DNA of 35,370 nt from Euryarchaeota archaeon Ods01 (lineage in GTDB: Archaea; Halobacteriota; Halobacteria; Halobacteriales; Halorutilaceae). The notes beneath the pieces were generated by a model. The model had not been told where the DNA came from, ran no database searches, and worked only from the letters and a program-made list of their open reading frames with translations. Below are positions 16,503 to 24,677 of the stretch, piece after piece. The first letter of the stretch is position 1, and each line of letters opens with the position of its first letter. The stretch is taken from contig JAQZCZ010000009.1 in NCBI GenBank assembly GCA_028751095.1, forward strand, positions 1 through 35,370, read 5' to 3'. A program made the translations under genes and the position numbers.

Positions 16503-16902
16503 CGACCTTGAAGAACTCAAGAAGAAGACCTCGCGCGACGACCGTCTGAGCGAGACTGAGGAGGATGACGAGGAGGACGAGGTTGCTTACACGCCCGTTG
16601 AGGACGTTGTCCTGCGCGAGAACGCCGAACAAGGCGTCAAGACACTACGTGAACAGACGGAGCGCTCCGGACGCGTTGAGGGTGACGACGAACCCGATGA
16701 GGTCCAGCTTTCGCAGTACGAGGAACTTTTCGAGGAGGAAAGCCCCGTTGACGACCCCTACTGCGGAAACTGTGACCACGTCACGTTCAGGAAGCACAAC
16801 GGAGAGCCTGGACCCCACTGTTCTTTCTTTGACCTCAAGACACTTCTTGAGTCAGGAATGGTCTGCGGCGACTACGAGCCACAGACTCACGGCGGCGCGT
16901 AG
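16495..16902 (+). CDS. Cys-rich acidic protein paired with ParA
   Basis: 135 residues. Residues 1-85 are very acidic and probably disordered (TEEDDEEDE, EGDDEPDEV). Residues about 91-130 form a compact Cys/His module: DPYCGNCDHVTF, GPHCSFFDL, and GMVCGDYEP, giving four Cys and at least two His, consistent with a zinc or possibly iron-sulfur site. The gene overlaps parA by 8 bp, so translation is probably coupled. By analogy with ParA systems where a second protein stimulates the ATPase from a disordered, charged N-terminus, it may be the ParA partner; this is inference. Confidence 0.75.
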   Translation: MTDDLEELKKKTSRDDRLSETEEDDEEDEVAYTPVEDVVLRENAEQGVKTLREQTERSGRVEGDDEPDEVQLSQYEELFEEESPVDDPYCGNCDHVTFRKHNGEPGPHCSFFDLKTLLESGMVCGDYEPQTHGGA

Positions 16903-16911
16903 TACCGTCAT

Positions 16912-16919
16912 TCTTATTC
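16912..16919 (+). promoter_or_regulatory. TATA-like box before the small gene and rnz
   Basis: TCTTATTC is centred about 27 nt before the ATG at 16942. Confidence 0.4.
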
Positions 16920-16941
16920 GTCACTCTCGCGTACCGCGGGT

Positions 16942-17154
16942 ATGGAAGTGGAGCACTCGGGAACCGTCTTCTCATTCGACTCCGAGGGCGTCGACATACA
17001 GTACGAAGGGCACGAGTTCCGTATGCGCGCCGAGGTTATCGCCCGTGCCGCCGACAAGGAGTACCTTGACGTGACGGACCACGAGGTAGCGCGTATGGTC
17101 GACACGGATATCGAACTCGAATCGCCTCCTAAACGTATAGGCGACCATCTCTGA
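16942..17154 (+). CDS. small conserved-looking protein upstream of rnz
   Basis: 70 residues starting MEVEHSGTVFSF, with a short beta-rich first half (VFSFDSEGVDIQYEGHEFRM) and a helical second half (YLDVTDHEVARMV). It resembles short haloarchaeal proteins of unknown function, but I cannot name the family with certainty. Its TGA overlaps the rnz ATG by one base (TGATG), so the two are translationally linked. No metal-binding or DNA-binding motif is visible. Confidence 0.7.
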   Translation: MEVEHSGTVFSFDSEGVDIQYEGHEFRMRAEVIARAADKEYLDVTDHEVARMVDTDIELESPPKRIGDHL

Positions 17155-18095
17155 TGTTCCGCGTAACGTTCCTAGGTACGGGGGGTTCGATACCACAGGC
17201 GGCGCGTTCACCGAGCGCCGTCGGCGTTGAGTTTGAGGGCGACCTGATGCTTTTCGACGCGGGCGAGGGTACACAGCGTCAGATGATGAAGTACGGAACG
17301 GGGTTCACCGTCGACGACATCTTCGTGACCCATCAGCACGGCGACCACCTCCTCGGTATTCCTGGGCTGACACAGACGTGGACCTTCCAAGGACGTGACG
17401 CACCCCTGCGTATCTACTGCCCGCGTAACGTCGTCGAACACGTCCGCGACTGCGTCGAACTCGCCGGACATAACCCTCCGTACGACGTGACCGTAAAGCC
17501 CGTAGCCGACGGCACCGTAATCCGCCGAGACGGCTACGAGGTCGTCGCCTTCGAAACCGACCACGGTGCCGTCGATTCGTTCGGATACGCGCTTATTGAG
17601 GACGAACGCAAGGGGCGTTTCGACCGAGAGCGCGCCGAAGAACTCGGCGTGCCGCCTGGACCCAAGTTCTCTAAGCTACACGAGGGAGAGACGGTCGAAC
17701 TCGAAGACGGTACCGTCGTCGAACCCGACGAGGTCGTCGGAGAGCCGCGTCCAGGAAGAAAGTTCGTCTACACCGGCGACACGCGTCCGACGGACCGCAC
17801 CGTTGAGATGGCACAGGACGCGTCGGTTCTCGTACACGACGGCATGTTCGACGACGAGATGTCCGGACGGGCTATCGAGACGGGACATTCGACTGCGCGC
17901 GAAGCGGCAGAGGTCGCTCGCCGCGCCGAAGCCGAACTCCTTGCTTTGACACACGTGAGTTCGCGTTACTCCGACGACGTTTCGTCGCTCGAAAACGAGG
18001 CGAGACGTGAGTTCACCGACTCCTTCGTCGCTTCCGACGGAGACGAGGTCGTAGTAGAGTATCCCGAAAAGGACCGCGATACACGGGTCGTTTAG
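17154..18095 (+). CDS. rnz: ribonuclease Z (tRNA 3' endonuclease)
   Basis: 313 residues, the short-form RNase Z length. This metallo-beta-lactamase-fold enzyme cuts pre-tRNA after the discriminator base, needed here because the window's tRNA lacks an encoded CCA. The start FRVTFLGTGGSIPQAAR is typical. Zinc ligands are in THQHGDHLLG (His60, His62, Asp64, His65), with further ligands in ETDHGA, YTGDTRPT and LTHVSSRY. The insert RKGRFDRERAEELGVPPGPKFS is the RNase Z flexible-arm/substrate region (PxKxRN-like). It is linked to the small gene upstream by a 1-bp overlap. Confidence 0.95.
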   Translation: MFRVTFLGTGGSIPQAARSPSAVGVEFEGDLMLFDAGEGTQRQMMKYGTGFTVDDIFVTHQHGDHLLGIPGLTQTWTFQGRDAPLRIYCPRNVVEHVRDCVELAGHNPPYDVTVKPVADGTVIRRDGYEVVAFETDHGAVDSFGYALIEDERKGRFDRERAEELGVPPGPKFSKLHEGETVELEDGTVVEPDEVVGEPRPGRKFVYTGDTRPTDRTVEMAQDASVLVHDGMFDDEMSGRAIETGHSTAREAAEVARRAEAELLALTHVSSRYSDDVSSLENEARREFTDSFVASDGDEVVVEYPEKDRDTRVV

Positions 18096-19054
18096 AGCCT
18101 TTCGACGCCCGTTGCGGCGCTCATCACGTACTCGCCGGTTGCGACCATAGGGAGGCGGCGGGTGCGCCAGACGACGCCATCGACCGACGATTCGACCGTC
18201 TGCTTTTTCTCGCCGAATATATCGGTGACCTCGAAGAGTTCGTCGCCTTCTTCGACCCTGTCGTACAGGTCGGCTTTTCTTTCGACGAGACCTCCGCGGT
18301 CGGCGTGGAAGACCTCGAAGTCAGTGGCACGGAACTGTTCGCGGGGAAGCGACGGTTCGCGGTCGATGAAGCCGTACTCCGAGAGGACGTTGAAGACGCC
18401 ACGGACGCCTTTGTTTACCGACGTTCTGTCCCAGCCGACCGCTCCGCCCAGTTCGGGGTCGACGAGAGGAACTCCGTCGTCGGGTGCGGCGCGCGCTAAC
18501 TGCCCCTTCGGACCCTTCTTGTCAAGTACGTACTCGGTCCCGAATGCGCGTGCGAGTTCGAGGCATTCGTCGTGCAAACGGTGTCCGCGACCACAGCGTA
18601 CCCGCACCTCATCTATCATCCGGCTCGTCGAACCCTGATGAAGGTCGATTCCGAGGTCGGCGCGTTCGACGCCGTTTTCGTAGACGAGAGCCGCGAGACG
18701 CTCGCTACTGGAGCCGTCGGGATTTCCGGGAAAGGTTCTGTTCATCTTGTTGCTGTCTATCGGATTCCTGTGTTCGGCTACCTGAAAGCCGTGGTAGTTT
18801 AGAATCCCGACGACCAGCACCTGACCCGCAACCTCCTCGGGGGATATGCGCCGCATGACCTCGCGGACGACACCGACGCCGTTGAGTTCGTCGCCGTCGC
18901 TACCCGCCTGTATGTAAACCGTGTCTCCTTCCTCGGCTCCGTTGACGACGGCAACCGGAAGCCCGAAGCCGGAGCCGTCGCGTGTCTCTCCGGCGTGTAG
19001 GGCGCCGGTATCTGTCTCACCCTCCGCCGCTGTCGCGGTCCCGAACTCTAGCAT
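18092..19054 (-). CDS. succinylglutamate desuccinylase/aspartoacylase-family (AstE/AspA) hydrolase
   Basis: 320 residues. The family is zinc carboxypeptidase-like, with a His-x-x-Glu pair in a GxHGDE motif and a later His. Here the first motif is QAGSDGDELNGVG (49-61), so Asp53 stands where His is normal while Glu56 is kept. The later motif IDLHQGS (136-142) supplies His139. Other matches are ILNYHGFQVAEHRNP, NRTFPG, and the C-terminal beta/biotinyl-like domain with GLVERKADLYDRVEEGDELF. Typical substrates are N-acyl amino acids; this subgroup is unassigned. It is convergent with rnz and divergent from crtD. Confidence 0.8.
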   Translation of the reverse strand: MLEFGTATAAEGETDTGALHAGETRDGSGFGLPVAVVNGAEEGDTVYIQAGSDGDELNGVGVVREVMRRISPEEVAGQVLVVGILNYHGFQVAEHRNPIDSNKMNRTFPGNPDGSSSERLAALVYENGVERADLGIDLHQGSTSRMIDEVRVRCGRGHRLHDECLELARAFGTEYVLDKKGPKGQLARAAPDDGVPLVDPELGGAVGWDRTSVNKGVRGVFNVLSEYGFIDREPSLPREQFRATDFEVFHADRGGLVERKADLYDRVEEGDELFEVTDIFGEKKQTVESSVDGVVWRTRRLPMVATGEYVMSAATGVERL

Positions 19055-19079
19055 CTGTCCCTATATCTCGACGGCGCAA

Positions 19080-19087
19080 CATTACTT
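19080..19087 (-). promoter_or_regulatory. box A for the AstE/AspA-like gene
   Basis: AAGTAATG on the minus strand is centred about 29 nt before the ATG at 19054. Confidence 0.4.
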
Positions 19088-19103
19088 TCTCGGTTCGAAG
19101 CAC

Positions 19104-19110
19104 GTTTATA
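19104..19110 (+). promoter_or_regulatory. TATA box for the crtD-lyeJ-cruF operon
   Basis: GTTTATA is centred 27 nt before the ATG at 19134. This decides the start: the ATG at 19122 lies inside the expected TATA-to-start-site gap. Confidence 0.7.
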
Positions 19111-19133
19111 TCTCGGGCGCGATGTTGCATCAA

Positions 19134-20615
19134 ATGGGTTCTGAAGACCTTTCGGACGCCTCCGTAACGGTAGTTGGCGGCGGATTCGGTGGTTTGTCAG
19201 CGGCGTGTTACCTCGCAGACTCCGGCGCTGACGTGACCCTGCTCGAAAAGAACGAGCAGATGGGGGGACGCGCCAGCACGCTTGAGCGCGAGGGCTTCCG
19301 TTTTGACATGGGTCCGTCGTGGTATCTGATGCCCGATGTCTTCGAACGTTTCTTCGGACAGTTCGACCGTGAACCCTCTGACTACTATGAACTTGAACAC
19401 CTAGACCCGCACTACAAGATTTTCTTCAAGGACGGCGACGAGGTTGAGATACCGAGCGACCCGACCCTCGCCGCCGATGTCTTTGAGGAGTACGAGGAAG
19501 ACGGCGCTGAGAAGCTACGGCGTTACCTTGATGCGTCCGAAGACAACTACGAACTCGCTATGGACAACTTCATTTACAAGGACAGGTCGCGGGCACGTGA
19601 CTGGCTCGACCCTTCTGTCCTACGCGCCGCGCCTGTCGGTCTCCAGCTTCTTGGCTCTATGGAGGACTACGTCCACGACCGTTTCGAGAACAGTAAGCTC
19701 AGACAGATACTTCAGTACACTCTGGTCTTCCTCGGAGGCTCTCCCAAGAACACGCCCGCCCTGTACAACCTGATGAGCCACGTCGACTTCAACCTCGGCG
19801 TCTACTATCCCGAGGGCGGGATGACGGGTGTCGCCGACAGCGTCGCTGAGATGGCGCGCGAACTCGGCGTCGAAACCCACACCGGCGTTGAGGTCCGGCG
19901 CGTCAGGGACGGCGGACGCGTCGTAGAGACGAACGAAGGCGATTTCCGTGCCGATGCGACGGTCAGCGACGCTGACTACGCGCATTTCGAACTCGACGTT
20001 CTCGAAGACCATCAGCGTGCCTACGACGAGTCCTACTGGGAGTCCCGTACGTACGCGCCTTCCGCTTTCCTCGTCTACTGGGGGGTCGAAGGCGACGTTG
20101 ACGCTCTCGAACACCATACGCTGGTTCTCCCTGACGACTGGGACCAGCACTTCGCTAAGATATTCGACAGCCCTGGCTGGCCCATGGACCCGGCGTACTA
20201 TCTCTGCGTTCCGAGCCAGACTGACGACGACGTGGCTCCTGACGGACACTCGAACCTCTTCGTCCTTGTTCCGATAGCGTCGGACCTTGAGGACAACCCT
20301 AAGATACGCGAACGGTACAAGAACAAGATACTCGACGATATCGCCGAAAACACCGGCGCCGAGCTACACGACCGTATCGTTGTCGAGGAGACGTTCTGCG
20401 TCGACGACTTCTCTGAAAGGTACAACAGCTACAAGGGAACGGCACTCGGACTAGCGCACACGCTGACACAGACCGCGCTACTCCGTCCGTCGTACAGGTC
20501 TTCGAAAGTCGAACGCCTCTACTACACCGGCTCGTTCACTAATCCCGGGATAGGCGTACCGATGTGTCTCGTCAGCGGAGAACATACTGCTAACGCCGTG
20601 AAGAATGACCTCTAA
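19134..20615 (+). CDS. crtD: CrtI-family carotenoid desaturase, probable C-3',4' desaturase CrtD
   Basis: 493 residues from the ATG at 19134, chosen because the TATA box predicts a leaderless start there. The FAD dinucleotide site VVGGGFGGLSAACYLA (13-28) is followed by RASTLEREGFRFDMGPSWYL, typical of CrtI-type desaturases. The C-terminal FAD motif is YYTGSFTNPGIGVPM. Members include phytoene desaturase and CrtD. Placement directly before lyeJ and cruF matches the known haloarchaeal crtD-lyeJ-cruF order, where CrtD introduces the 3,4 double bonds on the way to bacterioruberin. If no second crtI exists in the genome, it may also desaturate phytoene. It overlaps lyeJ by 11 bp. Confidence 0.88.
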   Translation: MGSEDLSDASVTVVGGGFGGLSAACYLADSGADVTLLEKNEQMGGRASTLEREGFRFDMGPSWYLMPDVFERFFGQFDREPSDYYELEHLDPHYKIFFKDGDEVEIPSDPTLAADVFEEYEEDGAEKLRRYLDASEDNYELAMDNFIYKDRSRARDWLDPSVLRAAPVGLQLLGSMEDYVHDRFENSKLRQILQYTLVFLGGSPKNTPALYNLMSHVDFNLGVYYPEGGMTGVADSVAEMARELGVETHTGVEVRRVRDGGRVVETNEGDFRADATVSDADYAHFELDVLEDHQRAYDESYWESRTYAPSAFLVYWGVEGDVDALEHHTLVLPDDWDQHFAKIFDSPGWPMDPAYYLCVPSQTDDDVAPDGHSNLFVLVPIASDLEDNPKIRERYKNKILDDIAENTGAELHDRIVVEETFCVDDFSERYNSYKGTALGLAHTLTQTALLRPSYRSSKVERLYYTGSFTNPGIGVPMCLVSGEHTANAVKNDL

Positions 20616-21456
20616 CGCACGCGACCGCGCAGCGTACCTGTTCAAGCTTTCGCGTCCGCGTTTCTGGTTCTACCTCGCCGGACCCGTACTCGTCGGACTC
20701 GTCTACGCCGCCTCGTCGCCCCGTGAACTCCTGTCGCCTGTCTCGTACGCCCTCTTCCTATATTTTCTTCTCCCCGCGAACATATTCCTCTACGGCGTCA
20801 ACGACTACTTCGATGCCGATATAGACGCCGAGAACCCCAAGAAGGAGGATAAGGAGGTCCGTTACACCGACGACTCGGCTGTCGCGGCTGTCGTGGTCGC
20901 GTCGGGCGTTCTCGGCTTAGGCTTCGTCCCGTTTCTCCCCGCCGAGGCGCTCGTCGCCCTCGCCGTTTTCTACTTCCTCTCCGTCTTTTACAGCGCCCCG
21001 CCTCTCCGCCTCAAGACGACACCTTTCGCCGACTCGTTCTCGAACGGTCTGTATATCGTCCCGGGCGTCGTCGCCTTCCTCGCACTCGCGCCACTCAGCT
21101 CTCTTCCGCCGCTCGCGGTTGTCGGCGCGTGGCTGTGGGCGATGGGTATGCATACCTTCTCCGCCGTCCCTGACATACAGCCTGACAGCGCCGCGGGAAT
21201 CGAGACGACGGCGACCCTCCTCGGCGAAGAAGGTGCCCTCGGCTACTGTGGTCTAGTCTGGGCGGCGAGCGCCGTCGTATTCTCGTTCGTCTCACCCTCT
21301 TTCGCCGCCCTTCTTCTCGTCTACCCCGCGCTCGCACTTGGCGTCGCGTACACCGACGTTTCGGTTGACCGCGCCTACTGGTACTTCCCGCTTCTCAACA
21401 CCGGTGTCGGCGCGCTCGTCACCTTCGCGGGCTTGTGGGAGCTGGTATTCGGATGA
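20605..21456 (+). CDS. lyeJ: lycopene elongase/hydratase LyeJ (UbiA prenyltransferase family)
   Basis: 283 residues with seven to nine membrane helices. The first prenyl-diphosphate-binding motif is NDYFDADID (66-74) and the second lies in DIQPDSAAGIE (about 191-201), as in UbiA enzymes. In haloarchaea LyeJ adds C5 units from DMAPP to lycopene and hydrates them, giving dihydroisopentenyldehydrorhodopin-type C45/C50 intermediates. The assignment over other UbiA enzymes (menaquinone or digeranylgeranylglyceryl phosphate synthases) rests on the flanking crtD and cruF. Its start overlaps crtD by 11 bp and its stop overlaps the cruF start as ATGA. Confidence 0.9.
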   Translation: MTSNARDRAAYLFKLSRPRFWFYLAGPVLVGLVYAASSPRELLSPVSYALFLYFLLPANIFLYGVNDYFDADIDAENPKKEDKEVRYTDDSAVAAVVVASGVLGLGFVPFLPAEALVALAVFYFLSVFYSAPPLRLKTTPFADSFSNGLYIVPGVVAFLALAPLSSLPPLAVVGAWLWAMGMHTFSAVPDIQPDSAAGIETTATLLGEEGALGYCGLVWAASAVVFSFVSPSFAALLLVYPALALGVAYTDVSVDRAYWYFPLLNTGVGALVTFAGLWELVFG

Positions 21457-22310
21457 GCCACGGAGGCGGCGAGGCTCTCGAACGTCTCCCCTCCGACCGC
21501 AACGAGCTTCAGCGGAAACTCGACTCCACCATCCGTGACAACCGTTTCACTATCGCAGTCTTCTTCCCTGCCGTCGGCGCAGTTACCCTCGTCGCAAGCG
21601 CCGAGGGCGTTCTTCCCGACCCTCTTGCGTTCAACCCTTGGCTCCTTCTCCTCGGCGTCCTCGTGATGCGTTCGCCTCTCATCGCCGGCGTCCTACCTGT
21701 CTTCGACCGCCGTGCCGCCGCCGGTATCGGCGTACTCGTCGCCTACACCTATGCGGTCGAGATAATAGGCGTCTCGACGGGCTTCCCTTACGGCGAGTTC
21801 GAGTACGGCGTCTCTCTCGGACCCATGTTCGCGGGCGTCCCTCTCGCCCTCCCCGTCTTCTTCATCCCTCTCGTAATCAACGCTTACCTCCTCTGCCTCC
21901 TACTTCTCGGGGACCGTGCGTCGTCGCTCGCCGTCCGTCTCGGCGTCGTCATCCCCGCAGTTGTCGCCATGGACGTGGTCCTTGACCCGGGCGCTGTCGC
22001 ACTCGGCTTCTGGTCTTTCGCCGAAGGGACGTTCTACGGCGTCCCCCTCTCGAACTACTCAGGCTGGATACTGTCCGCCGCGGTCGCCGTCGTACTCCTT
22101 GACCTGTCTTTCGACCGTGACGAACTCGTTAGCCGTCTCCGGTCTTGCGACTTCATGTTAGACGACATGGTCAGCTTTGTGATTCTTTGGGGAGCAATAA
22201 ACCTCTGGTTCTGGAACCCCGTCCCCGCCGCAGTCGCCGTCATCTTCGGCATCGGGCTGGTCCGTGCCGACCGTTTCGATGCCCGTCTTCTTAACCCGTG
22301 GCGGGACTAG
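21453..22310 (+). CDS. cruF: bisanhydrobacterioruberin hydratase CruF
   Basis: 285 residues from the ATG at 21453, which overlaps the lyeJ TGA (ATGA). The N-terminal 30 residues are polar (HGGGEALERLPSDRNELQ), then seven hydrophobic helices follow. The segment EIIGVSTGFPYGEFEYG is the CruF/DUF422 signature, with later VINAYLL and VLDPGAVALGFW. The enzyme hydrates the terminal psi-ends to give bacterioruberin, the C50 carotenoid that stiffens haloarchaeal membranes and gives the red colour. Its stop codon interlocks with the convergent crtB stop at CTAG. Confidence 0.9.
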   Translation: MSHGGGEALERLPSDRNELQRKLDSTIRDNRFTIAVFFPAVGAVTLVASAEGVLPDPLAFNPWLLLLGVLVMRSPLIAGVLPVFDRRAAAGIGVLVAYTYAVEIIGVSTGFPYGEFEYGVSLGPMFAGVPLALPVFFIPLVINAYLLCLLLLGDRASSLAVRLGVVIPAVVAMDVVLDPGAVALGFWSFAEGTFYGVPLSNYSGWILSAAVAVVLLDLSFDRDELVSRLRSCDFMLDDMVSFVILWGAINLWFWNPVPAAVAVIFGIGLVRADRFDARLLNPWRD

Positions 22311-23308
22311 TCGCTCCTTTTCGTGTCGCTACCGAACGGAGACGCGACCCGTTCCTTCAGCCTCTCCATCCGTGTTGTTCTTTTTTCGTCCCCGACGGCG
22401 CTGACCTTGTCGAAGACAGCCTCGGGGTCCTTGCTCCGCGCCCAAGAAAGACGTGTCCGTGCGTAGACGAACAGCTTACGCGCCGTCCCGAGAGAAGGCT
22501 CCGAGGACAGAACGTCGTATCCCTGCGCCCGTATGAGACGGTGGTGTTCGGCGTACATGACCGACGCTAGAAGGACAGGGAAACGGCAGTCTTCGGGGAG
22601 GAGACGTATGCCTTCGACGCCTTCGCGGTATAGCTCCCCCGTCCTTTCGAGTTCGTCGCGGACCGCATCACGGAAGCCGCCGGTGGGTTTGAGGCTCAGA
22701 ACATCGTCGTCGCTGACGCCGTGCTTCCGTAACGTCTCCTGCGGGAAGTAGACGCGACCTCGTTTCTCGGCGTCCTCACGAACGTCCCGTATGAAGTTGG
22801 TCATCTGGAACGCCTCGCCGAGCCTTTCGGCGTGTGGCTTCGCCGTCTCGTAGTTGTCAACGTCCATTATACAGACCATCATGTTTCCGACCGCCGACGC
22901 CGAGCCGCGCATGTATCCGCGAAGCTCCTCGAAGCTCTCGTACCGCGACTTGGTGAGGTCGGTCTTCATCGCGTCGACGAACTCCTCCACTTCCACGTCC
23001 GGTATACTGTTCTCCTTACGAACCTCGTTGAACGCCTTGACTACAGGCTCGTCTGTCTCCTCGCGTCCGAGGGCACCCCGTCGGAGCGCGTCGAGTTCGC
23101 GTCTCTTTTCGTCTACGTCGTCCTCGGAACTGTAGTCGTCGACGACTTCGTCACATATACGGAAGAAGGCGTACAGAACATGCGTCCGTCTTCTGACGCG
23201 CTTAGGCAGGAACAGGGTTGCGAAGTAGAAGGTGCGACCCGTCTGTTTCTGTATGGCGCGGCTCAGCTTCACCTGTTCGCCGTCTACCTCATCCCCCGAT
23301 ATCGACAT
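22307..23308 (-). CDS. crtB: phytoene synthase CrtB
   Basis: 333 residues of the squalene/phytoene synthase family. The first Asp-rich motif is in FFRICDEVVDDYSSEDDVDE (about 48-67) and the second in LGEAFQMTNFIRDVREDAEK followed by GRVYFP (about 165-195). It condenses two geranylgeranyl diphosphates to phytoene, feeding the facing crtD-lyeJ-cruF operon. The N-terminal QKQTGRTFYFATLFLPKRVR is characteristic. A box A on the minus strand is centred 27 nt before its ATG. Length and motifs are complete. Confidence 0.95.
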   Translation of the reverse strand: MSISGDEVDGEQVKLSRAIQKQTGRTFYFATLFLPKRVRRRTHVLYAFFRICDEVVDDYSSEDDVDEKRRELDALRRGALGREETDEPVVKAFNEVRKENSIPDVEVEEFVDAMKTDLTKSRYESFEELRGYMRGSASAVGNMMVCIMDVDNYETAKPHAERLGEAFQMTNFIRDVREDAEKRGRVYFPQETLRKHGVSDDDVLSLKPTGGFRDAVRDELERTGELYREGVEGIRLLPEDCRFPVLLASVMYAEHHRLIRAQGYDVLSSEPSLGTARKLFVYARTRLSWARSKDPEAVFDKVSAVGDEKRTTRMERLKERVASPFGSDTKRSD

Positions 23309-23330
23309 AGAGAAGACAGGTCCGACAGCC

Positions 23331-23339
23331 GTTTAGTTC
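23331..23339 (-). promoter_or_regulatory. box A for crtB
   Basis: GAACTAAAC on the minus strand is centred 27 nt before the crtB ATG at 23308. Confidence 0.5.
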
Positions 23340-23349
23340 TTTCGCGCGT

Positions 23350-23604
23350 CTACTCGGCAGGCTCGACCTTCCATGTCGTCGCGCTCGCGTAGCTCCATTT
23401 CTCTATCGACAGACGTTCACACCGTTCGGAGAGACGTAGCATGTTCGTACCTATCTCTCTAGACGACATGTCGAGGTCGTCTGAGATGAACTTACTCTTG
23501 AAGTAGCACTTGCCGTCCTCGACACGGTCTTCGAGGTACTCTACTATCTCTGCCTGCTTGTCGTTCATGCCTTCGGTGCTTGTCTTCTGAATGGCTGTGG
23601 ACAT
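23350..23604 (-). CDS. small winged-helix protein, haloarchaeal type
   Basis: 84 residues. The core KQAEIVEYLEDRVEDGKCYFKSKFISDDLDMSSREIGTN (split here as continuous helices) fits a compact winged helix: a first helix, a KSKFISDDL segment, a recognition helix SSREIGTNMLRLSE, and a wing ending in YASATTWKVE. Similar short proteins are widespread in haloarchaea with no proven role. It may regulate crtB, 41 bp downstream on the same strand, but crtB has its own promoter. The promoter candidate is TTTAATTAG about 43 nt upstream. Confidence 0.8.
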   Translation of the reverse strand: MSTAIQKTSTEGMNDKQAEIVEYLEDRVEDGKCYFKSKFISDDLDMSSREIGTNMLRLSERCERLSIEKWSYASATTWKVEPAE

Positions 23605-23640
23605 CTTTTCTCAACCTCTCTACCCTCCTCTATGGACCCG

Positions 23641-23651
23641 TACTAATTAAA
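23641..23651 (-). promoter_or_regulatory. TATA box for the small winged-helix gene
   Basis: The minus strand reads GTTTAATTAGT here, about 42 nt before the ATG at 23604, implying a leader of about 15 nt. The rest of the 166-bp gap (23605-23770) shows only T-rich runs that may end the ATP-grasp transcript. Confidence 0.5.
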
Positions 23652-23770
23652 CACCCTTCAACGTTGGAATTTATTTCCGTTTATTCAGGCGTTTGCGGGA
23701 GTTCAACCGCCTTGATAACGACCTTAGACTGTTTTACAATGTTCAAAAGAGTCTCTCGTCCGTTTTCGGC

Positions 23771-24595
23771 TCATTCAGCGTTCTTCACCAACCGCGCGAG
23801 AACCTTGTAGAAACCGCCCTTGTACTTGTCGGCGTCGTCAACCGTCGGGCGCGCGTTGACCTCGTTTACCGTAGCGCCGTCTCCGAAAAGCACGTCGACG
23901 CCACAGAAGTCGATACCGAGGGCGCGCGCCGCTTCCACGGCGACCTCGCGGACCTCGTCAGGCGGCCCTACGCCGCTCGGCTCTGCGCCTGCGTGGACGT
24001 TCTTCTTCCAGCCGTCTGCGACTCTCTCGACAGCACCGACGTACTCTCCGTTGACGACCATGACACGGAAGTCGCGCGCGTCTTCAACGTACTCCTGTAC
24101 GACGAAGGAACGGTCTTCGACGAGCGAGGACTCGTGTACGATACCGAAGAGGTCGGCGACCCCCGTCGCCGTGTCGGTGTCGTGGACGAGTGCCGCGCCG
24201 CGTCCCGACGATGCTGAGTTGGGCTTGACCACCGCGGGCGGACCTACTGCCTCAAATGCCGCGCGCACCTCGTCGTCTGAGACGGGGTTCGAGAGGTAAC
24301 GCGTTTCGGGGACAGGGACGCCGGCACGACCGAGGAGTACGACCGTCCGCGCCTTGTTTCGCGTAGTTAGAACGTCGTCGGCTTCGTTCACCCACGAGAT
24401 GTTCCCGAGGGCATCGATTACGCCGCCCTCGGCGAGACGTGAAGGATAGACGAGTCCGGCGTCTGCGTCTACCGTCTCGTCGAGCGTGTACGCGCGCCCC
24501 GACGTTTCGAAGGTCACGCAGTCGATACCGTGTGGCTCTAACCCTCTCCGCATGCGTCGGTTTGACGCCTCGCCGTGGGTAAGCAGAAGCTTCAC
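23771..24595 (-). CDS. RimK-like ATP-grasp ligase
   Basis: 274 residues from GTG at 24595, whose box A is centred 26 nt upstream. The ATP-grasp core runs from NKARTVVLLGRAGVPVPETR (about 78-97) through VVKPNSASSGRGAALV, the glycine-rich loop, and VVQEYVEDARDFRVMVVNGE, to the metal-binding end GIDFCGVDVLFGDGATVNEV then NARPTVDDADKY. This arrangement matches RimK/LysX-type enzymes that add an amino acid to a carboxylate. The usual NEVN-(S/A)-(N/R)-PG ending is changed to NARPT. Substrate is unknown: tetrahydrosarcinapterin-type glutamylation, LysW-type ligation or peptide modification are all possible. Confidence 0.82.
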   Translation of the reverse strand: MKLLLTHGEASNRRMRRGLEPHGIDCVTFETSGRAYTLDETVDADAGLVYPSRLAEGGVIDALGNISWVNEADDVLTTRNKARTVVLLGRAGVPVPETRYLSNPVSDDEVRAAFEAVGPPAVVKPNSASSGRGAALVHDTDTATGVADLFGIVHESSLVEDRSFVVQEYVEDARDFRVMVVNGEYVGAVERVADGWKKNVHAGAEPSGVGPPDEVREVAVEAARALGIDFCGVDVLFGDGATVNEVNARPTVDDADKYKGGFYKVLARLVKNAE

Positions 24596-24617
24596 AAACT
24601 CCCGTGGTCTTCTGCCG

Positions 24618-24624
24618 TTATTAG
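24618..24624 (-). promoter_or_regulatory. TATA box for the ATP-grasp gene
   Basis: CTAATAA on the minus strand is centred 26 nt before the GTG at 24595, supporting that non-ATG start. Confidence 0.55.
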
Positions 24625-24645
24625 TCCTGCGAGCGCCCCCACAAG

Positions 24646-24652
24646 GTTAATA
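24646..24652 (+). promoter_or_regulatory. TATA box for the ribbon-helix-helix gene
   Basis: GTTAATA is centred 29 nt before the ATG at 24678. Confidence 0.55.
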
Positions 24653-24677
24653 CGGGGGGACGAACGAACCTCACTTG

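Noticed and set aside
18921-19133. N-terminal extension of crtD
   Set aside because: It would overlap the divergent hydrolase gene and cross the TATA box at 19104; the extra residues are Ser/Pro-rich with no FAD-site homology.
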